A stretch of 64,000 nucleotides of DNA from Mycetohabitans sp. B8 (GTDB lineage Bacteria > Pseudomonadota > Gammaproteobacteria > Burkholderiales > Burkholderiaceae), in contig NZ_JAHLKR010000020.1 of assembly GCF_021991875.1 (NCBI RefSeq), forward strand, positions 38,637 through 102,636, given 5' to 3'. Position numbers and translations under genes: made by a program. Shown piece by piece: positions 28,469-36,827 of this stretch; positions within the stretch are counted from its first letter, which is position 1; the number at the start of each line of letters is the position of its first letter. The notes under the pieces were generated by a model. It was not told where the DNA came from. It saw nothing but the letters and a program-made list of their open reading frames with translations, and did not search any database.

Positions 28469-28622
28469 GCTCGCATTGGGTGGGAACTGACTACTGGTAT
28501 GCCAGTCAGCTCGCGCGCCGAGGCACTCAAAAAATTAAACTGGTATGCCATGCGCTGGAAGATCGAGGCATTCCATAAGAACCTGAAATCGGAGTGCAGG
28601 GCAGAAGAGTCAAGGTTGTGAG
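28469..28622 (+). mobile_element. IS4-family transposase fragment
   Basis: The frame encodes LARIGWELTTGMPVSSRAE and KLNWYAMRWKIEAFHKNLK followed by SECRAEESRL, the conserved C-terminal YREK-like region of Tn5/IS4-type transposases. It stops abruptly at a TGA after SRL, where complete relatives continue. Only about 50 codons remain. Confidence 0.6.
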
Positions 28623-28698
28623 GCTGACCCAAAAATCTGGGCCATTCAAAAGTAGAAAAACCGGCATGATGCAACCTTGACAAGCAGAAGGTCATGTC

Positions 28699-28766
28699 GT
28701 GAAGAAGGAAAGATACACCGAAGAATAGATGGCGTTTGCGTTGAAGCAGGCTTGGGGCGCATGCTA
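28699..28766 (+). mobile_element. IS3-family orfA N-terminal scrap
   Basis: From GTG 28699 the codons read MKKERYTEE, a stop at 28726, then MAFALKQAWGA. This is the start of an IS3-type orfA (normally TEEQIAFALKQAE) with the Gln codon turned into TAG. No more of the element is seen. Confidence 0.55.
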
Positions 28767-28869
28767 TCGCGATGCGTCGACAAGGGGTGAATGACGATCG
28801 TACGTAGCTTGATTACGGCGAGTAGGCGAGAGCTGGAACGAAGCAAGGACATGGCAGCAGTTGTCGAAG

Positions 28870-28968
28870 GCGTCACTCGTCGGCTTGCATTTCGTTGTCT
28901 TTGCCATGCTCATGCTCATGCTCGTTCATGCCGCGCCTATCTTGCAAAGTGCATAACACGCTCTAGCC
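28870..28968 (+). mobile_element. IS5-family transposase remnant (right copy)
   Basis: The frame LVGLHFVVFAMLMLMLVHAAPILQSA followed by TAA is the C-terminus of the same IS5-family transposase as at 23565-23765, in the opposite orientation. ATGCTC is tandemly repeated here (LMLML), one unit more than in the left copy. The IS end merges into CTAG, which supplies the stop codon of the yeiH-like gene. Confidence 0.7.
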
Positions 28969-30060
28969 GAGCCAGCGCTCGACACCGAGCGTCAGCGCGT
29001 AACCCCCAGCGATCAGCCAGAGCTGTAGCAGCGCGCCGGCGATCAGCGCACGTGGCCCAGCCTCGCGAATCTGCGCGACCCGAGTTTCGATCCCGAGCGC
29101 GGTCATCGCCATCGTCAGTGCGAAGGTATCTAGACTATTAAGAATGTAGGACGCATGCAACGGGATCACGTGCAGCGAGTTCACTAGCACCAGCACGAGG
29201 AAGCCGAGCGCGAACCACGGCACGGGCAACTTGCCGCGCCGCGTGCTACTGCCGGCCGGCTGCGCATTGCGCGCGGCACGGGCGATGAAGCCGGCGACCA
29301 CGAAAATCGCTGGCACCAGCAGCATCACACGCGTCATCTTGACGATCGTCGCCACGTGTACCGTTTGCGCGTTGATCGCGCTGGCGGCGCCGACCACCTG
29401 TGCCACCTCGTGGATGGTGCCGCCGAAGTATAGGCCGAGTCCGGTCGCGTCCAGGTGAAGCCATCCGGCATTGGCCATTAGCGGATAGACGAACATCGAC
29501 AGCGTGCCAAACAGCACCACCGTGCCGACCGCCATCGCACTCTTGTGTGGCTTAGATTGCAACGTGGACTCGAACGCGACGACTGCCGCTGCGCCGCAGA
29601 TTGCGCTGCCCGCGGCCGTGAGCAGCGCGGTGTCCCGGTCCAACTTCAGCCATCGGGTTCCGACCCACCAGCCGATAGCCAGCGTTGTAGCGACGACCAC
29701 GACGGACATCGCCAGCCCGGCCAGCCCGACTTGCGCGATTTCCTGCAGACTGACGCGTAGCCCAAAGAATGCGACCGCGATGCGCAGCAGCTTGCGCGCG
29801 GAGAAGTTCACGCCGGCAGCCCAACTGTCTGGCATGGCGACGCGCAATGCGTTGCCGTACACCGCACCGCACGCAATGCCGACGATCAGCGGGCTCATGC
29901 CGAGCCCGGCGATGAGTGGCCACGCGGCCAATTGGGTGACCGCGAAGGCAAATAGCGCGACGAACAGCACGCCGTTGAGCAGCCCGCGACGTGACGCTGT
30001 GACAGCGCCCGCTGACGTGCTCCGCGACGGCGAGGAAGACTCGGAAATTAGGATGGACAT
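28963..30060 (-). CDS. yeiH: YeiH family putative sulfate exporter
   Basis: About 365 residues with around ten hydrophobic segments, matching the YeiH/UPF0324 family: GMSPLIVGIACGAVYGN, SARKLLRIAVAFFGLRVSLQE, AGSAICGAAAVVAFE and TIHEVAQVVGAASAI. The family is an inner-membrane exporter linked to sulfate or sulfonate metabolism. ATG 30060 is used; a TTG three codons upstream is possible. It is divergent from a LysR gene, the usual arrangement for this pair. Its stop codon (TAG, 28963-28965) lies in the CTAG at the edge of the IS5 remnant, so the last residues may be altered. Confidence 0.9.
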   Translation of the reverse strand: MSILISESSSPSRSTSAGAVTASRRGLLNGVLFVALFAFAVTQLAAWPLIAGLGMSPLIVGIACGAVYGNALRVAMPDSWAAGVNFSARKLLRIAVAFFGLRVSLQEIAQVGLAGLAMSVVVVATTLAIGWWVGTRWLKLDRDTALLTAAGSAICGAAAVVAFESTLQSKPHKSAMAVGTVVLFGTLSMFVYPLMANAGWLHLDATGLGLYFGGTIHEVAQVVGAASAINAQTVHVATIVKMTRVMLLVPAIFVVAGFIARAARNAQPAGSSTRRGKLPVPWFALGFLVLVLVNSLHVIPLHASYILNSLDTFALTMAMTALGIETRVAQIREAGPRALIAGALLQLWLIAGGYALTLGVERWLG

Positions 30061-30170
30061 GGCGTTCAAGTGACAGGTGACCTCGATAGCCCCATCCTAA
30101 ATTGGATATATAGATATGAAAAATCGTCATTTAGAATGTAAAATATCGGCTTAACTGATAGTTTGAGCGC

Positions 30171-31046
30171 ATGACCCCTGATCAACTTTTGACCTTTGCC
30201 GCTGTCGCGGAACATCAGAACATTAGCCGGGCGGCCGAAGCGGTGCATTTGTCGCAACCTGCGGTGTCCGGACAGCTGCGGCTGCTGCAAGAGGAATTCG
30301 GCGAGCCGTTGTACGTGCGCGACGGCCGTGGCGTGCGGCTCACGGACGCTGGCCGGCAGCTGGCCGTGCATGCCGCGCGGCTGCGCGACACGTGGCGCCA
30401 AGCGCATGCACTGCGCGACGCGTTGCGGGGTCTGGAACGTGGCACACTGCGCATCGGCGCCAGCACGACGCCAGCCAGCTATCTGCTGCCGTATTTGGTC
30501 GCGGATTTTCACCGCGCCCATCCTAATATCGAGATCCGCACCACCTATGGCAATACAAGCGATGTCTGCCATGTGCTGCAGGAGTTGGACATCGCGCTGA
30601 TTGAAGGCGGTGTGCCTGCCGAGCTACCGGTCGGCACATGCGTGTATCCGTGGCACGACGACGAGATTGTCGCGATCGTGCCAGTCGGTCACCCGCTGGC
30701 TACCGATGAAGCCGCATCGTTGTCGCGGATTAGTCAGTTTCCGCTGATTTGGCGTGAGTCGGGCTCCGGCGTGCGGCACGAGGTGGAGCGCGCGTTTGCG
30801 CGGGCCGGCGCGCTCGCGCGGGTCGCGTTGGAGCTGGCCGGCGTCGAGGGAGTGAAGGAGGCGGTGCGCGCCGGCATGGGCGTGGGCTTCGTGTCGGCGA
30901 TGGCGATGCGGCATGAGGATGCGCGCCTGACCAGCGTGTCGCTGGCGCCGCAACCGCTGACGCGGCGTTTCTCGATTCTGGTCATGCACGGCTCGGCAGC
31001 GTCGCGCGCGACGCTCAAGTTCCTGGCCATTTGCGGCATCAACTAG
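30171..31046 (+). CDS. LysR family regulator (YeiE-like)
   Basis: 291 residues. The N-terminal winged helix has LLTFAAVAEHQNISRAAEA and HLSQPAVSGQLRLLQEEFG; the C-terminal co-inducer domain includes GTLRIGASTTPASYLLPYL. It is divergent from the yeiH-like exporter, with about 110 AT-rich bases between them containing GATAT and ATATC half-sites. Regulators in this position (YeiE/CysB-like) control the exporter, so that role is likely here. Confidence 0.9.
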   Translation: MTPDQLLTFAAVAEHQNISRAAEAVHLSQPAVSGQLRLLQEEFGEPLYVRDGRGVRLTDAGRQLAVHAARLRDTWRQAHALRDALRGLERGTLRIGASTTPASYLLPYLVADFHRAHPNIEIRTTYGNTSDVCHVLQELDIALIEGGVPAELPVGTCVYPWHDDEIVAIVPVGHPLATDEAASLSRISQFPLIWRESGSGVRHEVERAFARAGALARVALELAGVEGVKEAVRAGMGVGFVSAMAMRHEDARLTSVSLAPQPLTRRFSILVMHGSAASRATLKFLAICGIN

Positions 31047-31136
31047 GATAGTCTCCATGGCGCGACGTGCAAGCCCGTGCGGATCATCCCTGTATCAATC
31101 AGGCGCAGACCGCGCGCCTTTTCGGTGCGAATGCTC

Positions 31137-31784
31137 CTACGCCACCGCCCAGCCACGCCGGATCAGCGCCGCGCACAGGAACCGATAGGGCGGCTCACCG
31201 CAGCGCAACAGGGGCGGCACGGCCCATGGCGCGAGACGGTGAGCGAGCACGGCGCACGCCATGCCGAGCAGCATGCCGCAGCCGACATCCAGTGGGAAGT
31301 GGATGCCGGCATAGATGCGGGCCCAGCCGACCATCAACCCGGCCAACGTGAGGGCTGCTCCGGCCACCCGGGTGCCGGCGTGCAGCAGTAGGCTGCAGGC
31401 GACTGAGAAGGCGAGCGTGGTATGGTCGCTGGGCAGCGATGCGTCGTCAACGTGGGCGATCCATGCGTGTCCCAAGCCGATCGCGAACGGCCGTGGGTGG
31501 GGCCACATTGCACCGATGATCTGGGCGATCCCAAGGCCGAGCGCGGCGGCCAGCGCGGCTTCGACGAAATGGCCACGGCATGCTTGCGGCTGGCCGGCGG
31601 CATCGGCGGGGGGCTCGGCGTGCGTCGGGCACGCGCGGCTCGGCACGCGCAACCAGCCGGCGACAAGCGTCGCCGGCATGGCCCAGATCAGCGCATTCGC
31701 GCAAAACGACATTAATGCGTGCATCATCGGCGACGGCGCACTCGCGTTGAGCAGCAGGAACAGCGTTTGATTCAAGGATTCCAT
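31137..31784 (-). CDS. PAP2-family phosphatase (undecaprenyl-diphosphatase, BcrC-like)
   Basis: 215 residues from ATG 31784, with a TTG at 31835 as an alternative. Phosphatase motifs are HPRPF (about 105), SLPSDHTT (about 128-135) and WARIYAGIHFPLDV (about 175-188), with the catalytic histidines in the second and third; PSDHT is the BcrC variant. Several hydrophobic helices make it an inner-membrane enzyme that would recycle undecaprenyl pyrophosphate for wall and polysaccharide synthesis. A Pro/Ala-rich linker of about 30 residues after TM2 is unusual. Confidence 0.85.
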   Translation of the reverse strand: MESLNQTLFLLLNASAPSPMMHALMSFCANALIWAMPATLVAGWLRVPSRACPTHAEPPADAAGQPQACRGHFVEAALAAALGLGIAQIIGAMWPHPRPFAIGLGHAWIAHVDDASLPSDHTTLAFSVACSLLLHAGTRVAGAALTLAGLMVGWARIYAGIHFPLDVGCGMLLGMACAVLAHRLAPWAVPPLLRCGEPPYRFLCAALIRRGWAVA

Positions 31785-31970
31785 CAATAGGTGCGAGAGG
31801 ATTTTAGAAATGACCAGCGCCCGAGGATATCGCAACCACCTTAACGTGCGCTTAGGGCCGTGGTCACGGCAAGCTTGGCGCGGCGGCGAGCTTCACAGGG
31901 TTGAAACTATCCCGACTTGCATATGCGACTGATTGTGATAGCCTCGGCACTCTTTCGAAGCCCCGCATCC

Positions 31971-32336
31971 ATGGCCCGTCCGCCTTTTCTCTTTCACGAT
32001 CCGCTGCGCGAGCGCCTTGCCCGCGTCATTAGCGACTTATTGCCGGAAACCGCCTACTTCACCGATACGCAGGCCGAGGGCGGCCATCCAGCGCTGCGCA
32101 TTGACTGGACAATCTCGCCCTTTTCGCGGCGGCACTCGAAGGTCACGCTCGACGTAGTGTTCGTCGACTCGAGCCTGGCGCGCTATGCGGCCGCGCCGCC
32201 CAACGAGCGTGCGCGGGCCGAAGCTGTGTTGCGTGCCTACGTAGAGGCGGTGATCGGTTCGATGGAAGAGCAGTACGCGCTAGGCAAGGAGATCGAGCCG
32301 GTGTCCGCGATCAAGCTCGGGCGCGAGTTCGCATGA
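31971..32336 (+). CDS. hypothetical protein, possibly DUF3022-like
   Basis: 121 residues from ATG 31971; in-frame starts at 31923 or 31917 are possible. It is soluble, with FHDPLRERLARVISDLLPE, ALRIDWTISPFSRRHSKVTLDVVF and a helical C-terminus. Small proteins of this pattern occur in Burkholderia as DUF3022; I recall the family but cannot verify it. Function unknown. The gene stands alone between the PAP2 gene and a degraded stretch. Confidence 0.6.
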   Translation: MARPPFLFHDPLRERLARVISDLLPETAYFTDTQAEGGHPALRIDWTISPFSRRHSKVTLDVVFVDSSLARYAAAPPNERARAEAVLRAYVEAVIGSMEEQYALGKEIEPVSAIKLGREFA

Positions 32337-32653
32337 CGCGTGCGTCGCGGCCAGGCGCCTGTCATGCCGGACCGGCGCGATCAAACTGACGAGCGCCGGT
32401 GCGATCGGCCGGTCGTGGATCTGTTTCGTGAAGGTCAATTGCCGCAAAGCGGTTTATCCGGCAGGAGCAGGCCGAGTTCGATGCCTTCTTGGAAAATCGT
32501 TTTGGCCGCCTATATACGGGACAGCCAGGGCAGGAACTTATCCCGGCGTAAACGGCGGCCTGCCGGCAGCGGAGGTGGCGGGCTCAGCGCGATGGACTGG
32601 CGCGAGAAGCCCATCCCACAGCGCGCGCCGGTCTGCGTCGCAGGGTGCACTGT
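32337..32653. other. degraded stretch, no intact gene
   Basis: No convincing complete gene. A short frame (32461-32550) gives EFDAFLENRFGRLYTGQPGQ and ends with a TAA, which looks protein-like, but its upstream continuation is in another frame. This suggests the 3' end of a frameshifted gene that I cannot identify. Confidence 0.3.
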
Positions 32654-32872
32654 TCAAGGGGCCGACGACGATCGCGCTGATGCCCAGCGACACGTTTTCG
32701 CACACGGTGTCGAGCAGCCCTGGTGTTTAGGGTCACGCCAACGACAGGCGCGACCGTCCAGCGAGTCGGATCGCATCCGCGCCAGGTTTCCTTCGTTTTC
32801 CAGCCACATCGCGTTGATCACGCCGAAGCCCAGTGCCACGCCGATACCCAGTATCCAGCAGAAGTACCACAT
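32654..32872 (-). CDS. orphan CydX/CbdX-like small membrane protein
   Basis: It begins MWYFCWILGIGVALGFGVIN, the highly characteristic start of CydX/YbgT, the small single-helix subunit of cytochrome bd oxidase. GGAGGAAA lies 7 bases before ATG 32872. The frame runs to 72 residues, whereas the family ends near 35-50, so the native stop may have been lost. No cydA or cydB is adjacent: the upstream 150 bases show no CydB C-terminus. It may be a leftover of a lost cyd operon or serve a bd oxidase encoded elsewhere. Confidence 0.65.
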   Translation of the reverse strand: MWYFCWILGIGVALGFGVINAMWLENEGNLARMRSDSLDGRACRWRDPKHQGCSTPCAKTCRWASARSSSAP

Positions 32873-33019
32873 TGTGGTTTCCTCCATTGGGTTGAAATTG
32901 GATGGGATGCTGCCTCGTGGCCGGCCGCGGCGGGACACAGCCGTGCCGATGGAGTCATGATGACCGCACGCGCGTGCGAGCGCAAGCTCGATGCGTGGCG
33001 CGTGGTGAAGTGGGCGACG

Positions 33020-33505
33020 TTAACCGTTCGAGATGTTCGACGGCGCCGCTTGCGGCGCGTGGCTTGCCGATGGAATCAGCAATACCGGTAGCTGCGCGAG
33101 CCGCAGCGTCTGTTCCGCCACGCTGCCCAGCACCAGTCGGCGCACGCCGCGCCGTCCATGGGTACCGAGCACGAGCAGGTCCGCGTTGAATGCCTGCGCC
33201 GCTCGTACGATACACTCGGCAATCCCTTCGAGGGACGATGTCGTCAGCATCTGCGTCGTGCCGACGATGCCTCGAGCACGCATCGCGTCAGCCGCCTCGT
33301 CGATCACACGTTGGCCTTCTTCAGTCTGCGCGTGCACGATGATTGACGGATCGTAGCCGGGTACCGAATAGTAGAGCGGGATGTCATCGACGATGAAGAC
33401 CGGCCGAAGCTGCGCGCCCTCGGACGCAGCAAGATCGAGCGCGGCGTTGAATGCCTGGCGCGACGTGTGGCTGCCGTCGATGGCCACGAGGATGCGGTGG
33501 TACAT
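33020..33505 (-). CDS. universal stress protein (UspA family)
   Basis: 161 residues. It starts MYHRILVAIDGSHTSRQAF and ends with GTHGRRGVRRLVLGSVAEQ, giving the G-2X-G-9X-G-S ATP-binding motif, so it belongs to the ATP-binding Usp type. It is a cytoplasmic stress-survival protein. AGGAG lies 8 bases before the start. The last 15 residues (SASHAPQAAPSNISNG) are a low-complexity tail. Monocistronic. Confidence 0.92.
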   Translation of the reverse strand: MYHRILVAIDGSHTSRQAFNAALDLAASEGAQLRPVFIVDDIPLYYSVPGYDPSIIVHAQTEEGQRVIDEAADAMRARGIVGTTQMLTTSSLEGIAECIVRAAQAFNADLLVLGTHGRRGVRRLVLGSVAEQTLRLAQLPVLLIPSASHAPQAAPSNISNG

Positions 33506-33571
33506 GCTGGCGTTCTCCTACCTAGTGTGATGGGCCCTTCGTGCGCCCGGGTGCGCGCACGCACCCGGACA

Positions 33572-33748
33572 TTATCGTCGCAACGGGGGACGCGCGCAGC
33601 GTTTGCTGCTTTCGTCGATGGGCCTGCCCACCCTATTGCGTGCTGCATCGTCTGACAATACGGGGCTTTCGGGCAAAAGCGGCGTGCCCGCGGCATCTGT
33701 CCACGCAAACGGTAACGCGGTACCCATGGGCAGGTCGTCGGCCGTCAT
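33572..33748 (-). pseudogene. possible N-terminal fragment of an HD-GYP/PilZ-type gene
   Basis: From ATG 33748 the frame gives LPMGTALPFAWTDAAGTPLL, which resembles the N-terminal strand motif found before HD-GYP or PilZ c-di-GMP domains. The frame ends after 58 residues without the domain, and no ribosome site is obvious. If the resemblance is real, this is a truncated c-di-GMP signalling gene. Confidence 0.3.
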
Positions 33749-33997
33749 TGGCGTGCGATCGCCGGTACGCAGGGGAAGCTGTCTGCATTGGAAGCCACGC
33801 TCGTTGGGGCGTCTACGGGCGGCTCGATGCGCAAGGCGCTCCTCAGCCGCTGCACGAAGACGCACTGCGTTAAGATAATATTTTATCGGACATCGTTATC
33901 GGAATCTTGGGTTCGCTTTGCCCCTTGTTTTTCTTAGCAAGACCCTATAGTCTCGCCGGCGGTACGGGTCGACGCGTGTTCGGACAAGGAGCGAACG

Positions 33998-34051
33998 ATG
34001 TTTAAAAAGCTGATTGGCGGTACCGTATGGGCGGCCGTGCCGAGGCACTGA
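33998..34051 (+). CDS. 17-residue open frame with strong ribosome site
   Basis: AAGGAG lies 6 bases before ATG 33998, and the frame MFKKLIGGTVWAAVPRH ends at TGA 34049-34051. The beginning looks like a truncated signal or membrane segment. It may be the surviving 5' end of a longer gene. No family can be assigned. Confidence 0.3.
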   Translation: MFKKLIGGTVWAAVPRH

Positions 34052-34295
34052 ACTCGTCGCGCTCGTGTCGCTCGATAAAACATGCAAGGCGGGCGGCGAC
34101 CCTCGACGCATCACGCAGGATCACCCAATGCGGTGCGTCGATTTCAATGCGCTCGTACGGACCCAGCCAGCGGTGGAGTATTGGGCAATCAGCAAAGCGG
34201 ATTCATTCTACGCGGCACGCGTGCGGCAGCGGACGCCGTGACGCGGTAGACTTGCATCCAAAGCCCCTGTGGCGGTGCGAATGATCGAGGGTACG

Positions 34296-34925
34296 ATGCA
34301 ACAACAATATTTTGACGAGGCCAGCGAATGCGCGGCACACATTGCCAGCGCGACGCTGCCGACCCGCTATGGGACTTTTGCGTCCCACGTGTTTCGGGTC
34401 AGAGGCGATGGCACGGAGCACTTAGCACTGGTCATGGGGGAGGTGCGCGCGCGCGAGGCGGTGCTCACACGGCTGCATTCGGAGTGCTTGACAGGCGACG
34501 TGCTCGGCTCGTTCCGCTGTGATTGCGGCGAGCAGTTAGATGCGGCGCTGCGCCACATCGCGGCTGAGGCGGCAGGCGTGCTGCTGTACCTGCGCGGACA
34601 CGAAGGACGCGGCATCGGATTGTCGAACAAGATGCTTGCGTACGCATTGCAAGAGCAGGGTCGCGACACGGTCGATGCCAACCGGGACCTCGGGTTGCCC
34701 GACGATGCGCGCGAATACGATTCAGCTGCCAGCATCCTGCGCTGGCTCGGCGTGTCGTCGGTACGATTGATGAGCAACAATCCGAACAAGTTCGACACGC
34801 TACGGCGCCATGGCATTCCCGTGCATGACCGCGTCGACCTCGCCATTCCGACGCGCGAGGAAAATGAACGCTATATTTGGACCAAGCGCAAGCGCTTTGG
34901 GCACTATTTCAGCGAGAACGAATAG
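34296..34925 (+). CDS. ribA: GTP cyclohydrolase II
   Basis: 209 residues (starts at 34281 or 34269 also possible). It converts GTP to the 2,5-diaminopyrimidine phosphate that opens riboflavin synthesis. The zinc cysteines are in [20 protein letters not shown] (Cys64, Cys75, Cys77, with the spacing of E. coli RibA). GHEGRGIGL supplies the catalytic arginine, and [15 protein letters not shown] and LMSNNPNK are further family blocks. It is a stand-alone RibA, without the RibB domain to which it is often fused, and it is isolated from other rib genes here. Confidence 0.93.
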   Translation: MQQQYFDEASECAAHIASATLPTRYGTFASHVFRVRGDGTEHLALVMGEVRAREAVLTRLHSECLTGDVLGSFRCDCGEQLDAALRHIAAEAAGVLLYLRGHEGRGIGLSNKMLAYALQEQGRDTVDANRDLGLPDDAREYDSAASILRWLGVSSVRLMSNNPNKFDTLRRHGIPVHDRVDLAIPTREENERYIWTKRKRFGHYFSENE

Positions 34926-35124
34926 TGTGCGAACGGGTTCTACGAGGCGCCTATTTGTCGACGTGGGCTGGCACCCCGAACGACGTCCTGGTCGGCGTTG
35001 GAAAAACGCTTGTCGGCCGCGTGTGAAAAGCGGTCTCTGTCAGTAGGCATCCGTGCCTGAAATAAGGCTTGATTTCGTCCTCCATGTCCATATCATGTGC
35101 GTCTACATCTACATGGAGAACGAG

Positions 35125-35398
35125 ATGGCAGCGGTTACCGAGCGACTCGTCGTGCAGGTCACGGCGGCTTAAAGCGTGTGATTGCGCGGATGGCCAAGTG
35201 TCTGGATTGAACCTGAGCGAACGCATGCGTCAAGCCGCGCAGGGCTTCACCCCGACCGAAGACTACGCGGACATGCTTGCACGGGTCGAGCGCGTGAACA
35301 CGTTCACGAAAGAAGTGAATGATGCATTCGATGACGTTCTGTCATTTGCCGCGGAATCGAACAAGCGTATCGAGGCGAGGATGGAGAGCAAGCCGTAA
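35125..35398 (+). pseudogene. frameshifted ribbon-helix-helix-like small protein
   Basis: From ATG 35125 the frame gives AAVTERLVVQVTAA then TAA. Restoring one base near 35170 gives EKRVIARMAKCLDL, and restoring a second near 35208 joins NLSERMRQAAQGFTPTEDYAD through to the TAA at 35396. The whole would be a protein of about 91 residues with a ribbon-helix-helix-like N-terminus and a helical tail, of the kind found on plasmids and mobile elements. Two single-base deletions make it a pseudogene. Confidence 0.5.
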
Positions 35399-35595
35399 TG
35401 GGTAGGGTCAGCAAGATCTGGGACGCGCTTACGACCGTGATCAAGATGCGTGACAAGGTTGTGCCGCTTGCCGGTACAGTCAAAGAGCCGCAGTCGAAAA
35501 TTGAGCGCCTGGTCGAGCGCGCGATTCGTTTTGACGCGACGCTGGAGCGGTTGTTGCGTGCAGGCGGAGATAACCAGAAGCTGCTGCGCTTGTAA
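35398..35595 (+). CDS. small helical protein of unknown function
   Basis: 65 residues, starting at the ATG that overlaps the preceding stop (TAATG), so it was coupled to the ribbon-helix-helix-like gene. The sequence KIWDALTTVIKMRDKVVPLAG and KIERLVERAIRFDATLERLL predicts an amphipathic or coiled-coil helix. It is likely the partner of the broken gene upstream and may itself be shortened at the C-terminus. Function unknown. Confidence 0.45.
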   Translation: MGRVSKIWDALTTVIKMRDKVVPLAGTVKEPQSKIERLVERAIRFDATLERLLRAGGDNQKLLRL

Positions 35596-35639
35596 GCAGG
35601 AAAACAAAGTAGGGAAATCGTTGTTCGGACCGGTGCGCC

Positions 35640-36773
35640 ATGACCATGCTTGACGAGGTGTCCGCACTGTCCAATCCTGGCTCGCTGCTGTCGCCGCACG
35701 CCCGCGTAGTGGCCTCGTATGACCTGGAGGTGACCGGCAAGCCGGCGCGCGGCTACCGGCCATTGTCAGTGGTCAGTTGGATCCGTAATGCGAATGCGGC
35801 ACCTTTCACAATCGATTATCGCCAGCAAACGCATTTGCATCTGATCAACGGCATGGGCGTTACGCTCGGCGACTCGATTATTGGATTGAGCGCGCTCGAC
35901 GCAATCCGACGTCTGCATCCGTCGTTGTCGGTGACGATCTACCGGCCCGCCCATGCGCCAGATTACGTGAAGCAACTGCATGCATTGGCCGCACCTTGCT
36001 TCGGCGACGTGATCGACTTGCCCGTGCCGCTCGACTCGATTCCCGCAACTGAACTTGCCATCGATGTTGGCAACCATCTTTTCTGGCCGGGCTTCGCGAC
36101 CCTGCCAATGATCGATTTTTTCCTGTTCGCGCTTGGCATGGCGCCCCACACCGTGCCCGCTCGGCACAAGACGAACGAATGGCTCACCGCGCTGACATTA
36201 CCGCCCCCTGTCGGGGCGTGGCGTGCGGGTGGCTACACGTTGCTTTGTTCGCAGGCGAGCACGCCGGTGCGCAGTATCCCGGCCACCGTGCGCGTGTCGA
36301 TCGTCGATGAGATGTGGCGCACCTTCGGCTTGCCAGTGTTAGGCTTCGGCGCGCTGGAGCACGATCACTATACGGATATTGCCGCGCTGTCGCCCGATAC
36401 GGCAAGCTTTCTGAGCTGGATCGCCCATGCTCGCCACGTGGTGACGTCTGACACGGCCGCGGTACACGTGGCGGCAGGTTTTGGCGTGCCGAGTACCGCG
36501 TATTTCACGACGATCGCACCGGCGCTGCGCGTGCGCGACTACCCGCACTGCGAGGCGCTCGCGCTGAACGTGCCGGAATTGGATGGGATGCATGCGATCG
36601 GGCGGGACGCCGACTTGCGTCGGGTCGAGCGCGCGTACCACGAATGGCATGCGGCCCGCGGCAGCTGGTTGGCAAACCGTGATCGCGCGCCGGGGCAGCC
36701 AGTGTTGACACAGCTGGAGTTGGGCCAACCGGAACAGGTCCTGCCAGAGTTGACGCCAATCCAGCTGGGCTAA
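35640..36773 (+). CDS. glycosyltransferase family 9-like (heptosyltransferase-like) protein
   Basis: 377 residues with a GT-B layout. The N-terminal domain has HLHLINGMGVTLGDSIIGLSALDAIRRLHP (substrate loop G-x-x-x-GD) and the C-terminal donor domain has HVVTSDTAAVHVAAGFGVPS, which is typical of ADP-heptose transferases (GT9). The first 60 residues and the Gln/Leu-rich C-terminal tail are extra. It could modify LPS core or an autotransporter protein. No partner gene is adjacent. Confidence 0.78.
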   Translation: MTMLDEVSALSNPGSLLSPHARVVASYDLEVTGKPARGYRPLSVVSWIRNANAAPFTIDYRQQTHLHLINGMGVTLGDSIIGLSALDAIRRLHPSLSVTIYRPAHAPDYVKQLHALAAPCFGDVIDLPVPLDSIPATELAIDVGNHLFWPGFATLPMIDFFLFALGMAPHTVPARHKTNEWLTALTLPPPVGAWRAGGYTLLCSQASTPVRSIPATVRVSIVDEMWRTFGLPVLGFGALEHDHYTDIAALSPDTASFLSWIAHARHVVTSDTAAVHVAAGFGVPSTAYFTTIAPALRVRDYPHCEALALNVPELDGMHAIGRDADLRRVERAYHEWHAARGSWLANRDRAPGQPVLTQLELGQPEQVLPELTPIQLG

Positions 36774-36827
36774 CCGATGTTGAGCTTAACCTGCGCCGGC
36801 TCGCTCAGTTGACCTGTCGCGAGCGCA

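Larger units (their letters stand above)
23554..28968. mobile_element. island bounded by inverted IS5-type ends (composite-transposon-like)
   Basis: The sequence starting TAGAGCGTGTTATGCACTTT at 23555 recurs in inverted orientation ending near 28967, and roughly 85 bases on each side match closely. Both encode the C-terminus of the same IS5-family transposase, with 3' ends pointing outwards. Both outer edges carry CTAG, a typical IS5 target. Between them lie hyuA/hyuB, a VapC scrap and other IS debris. Both IS copies are truncated, so the unit is no longer mobile by itself. Confidence 0.6.

Noticed and set aside
36799..36824. Terminator between the GT9-like gene and ompW
   Set aside because: GCTCGC and GCGAGC form only a 6-bp stem with a 14-base loop and no following T-run on either strand.
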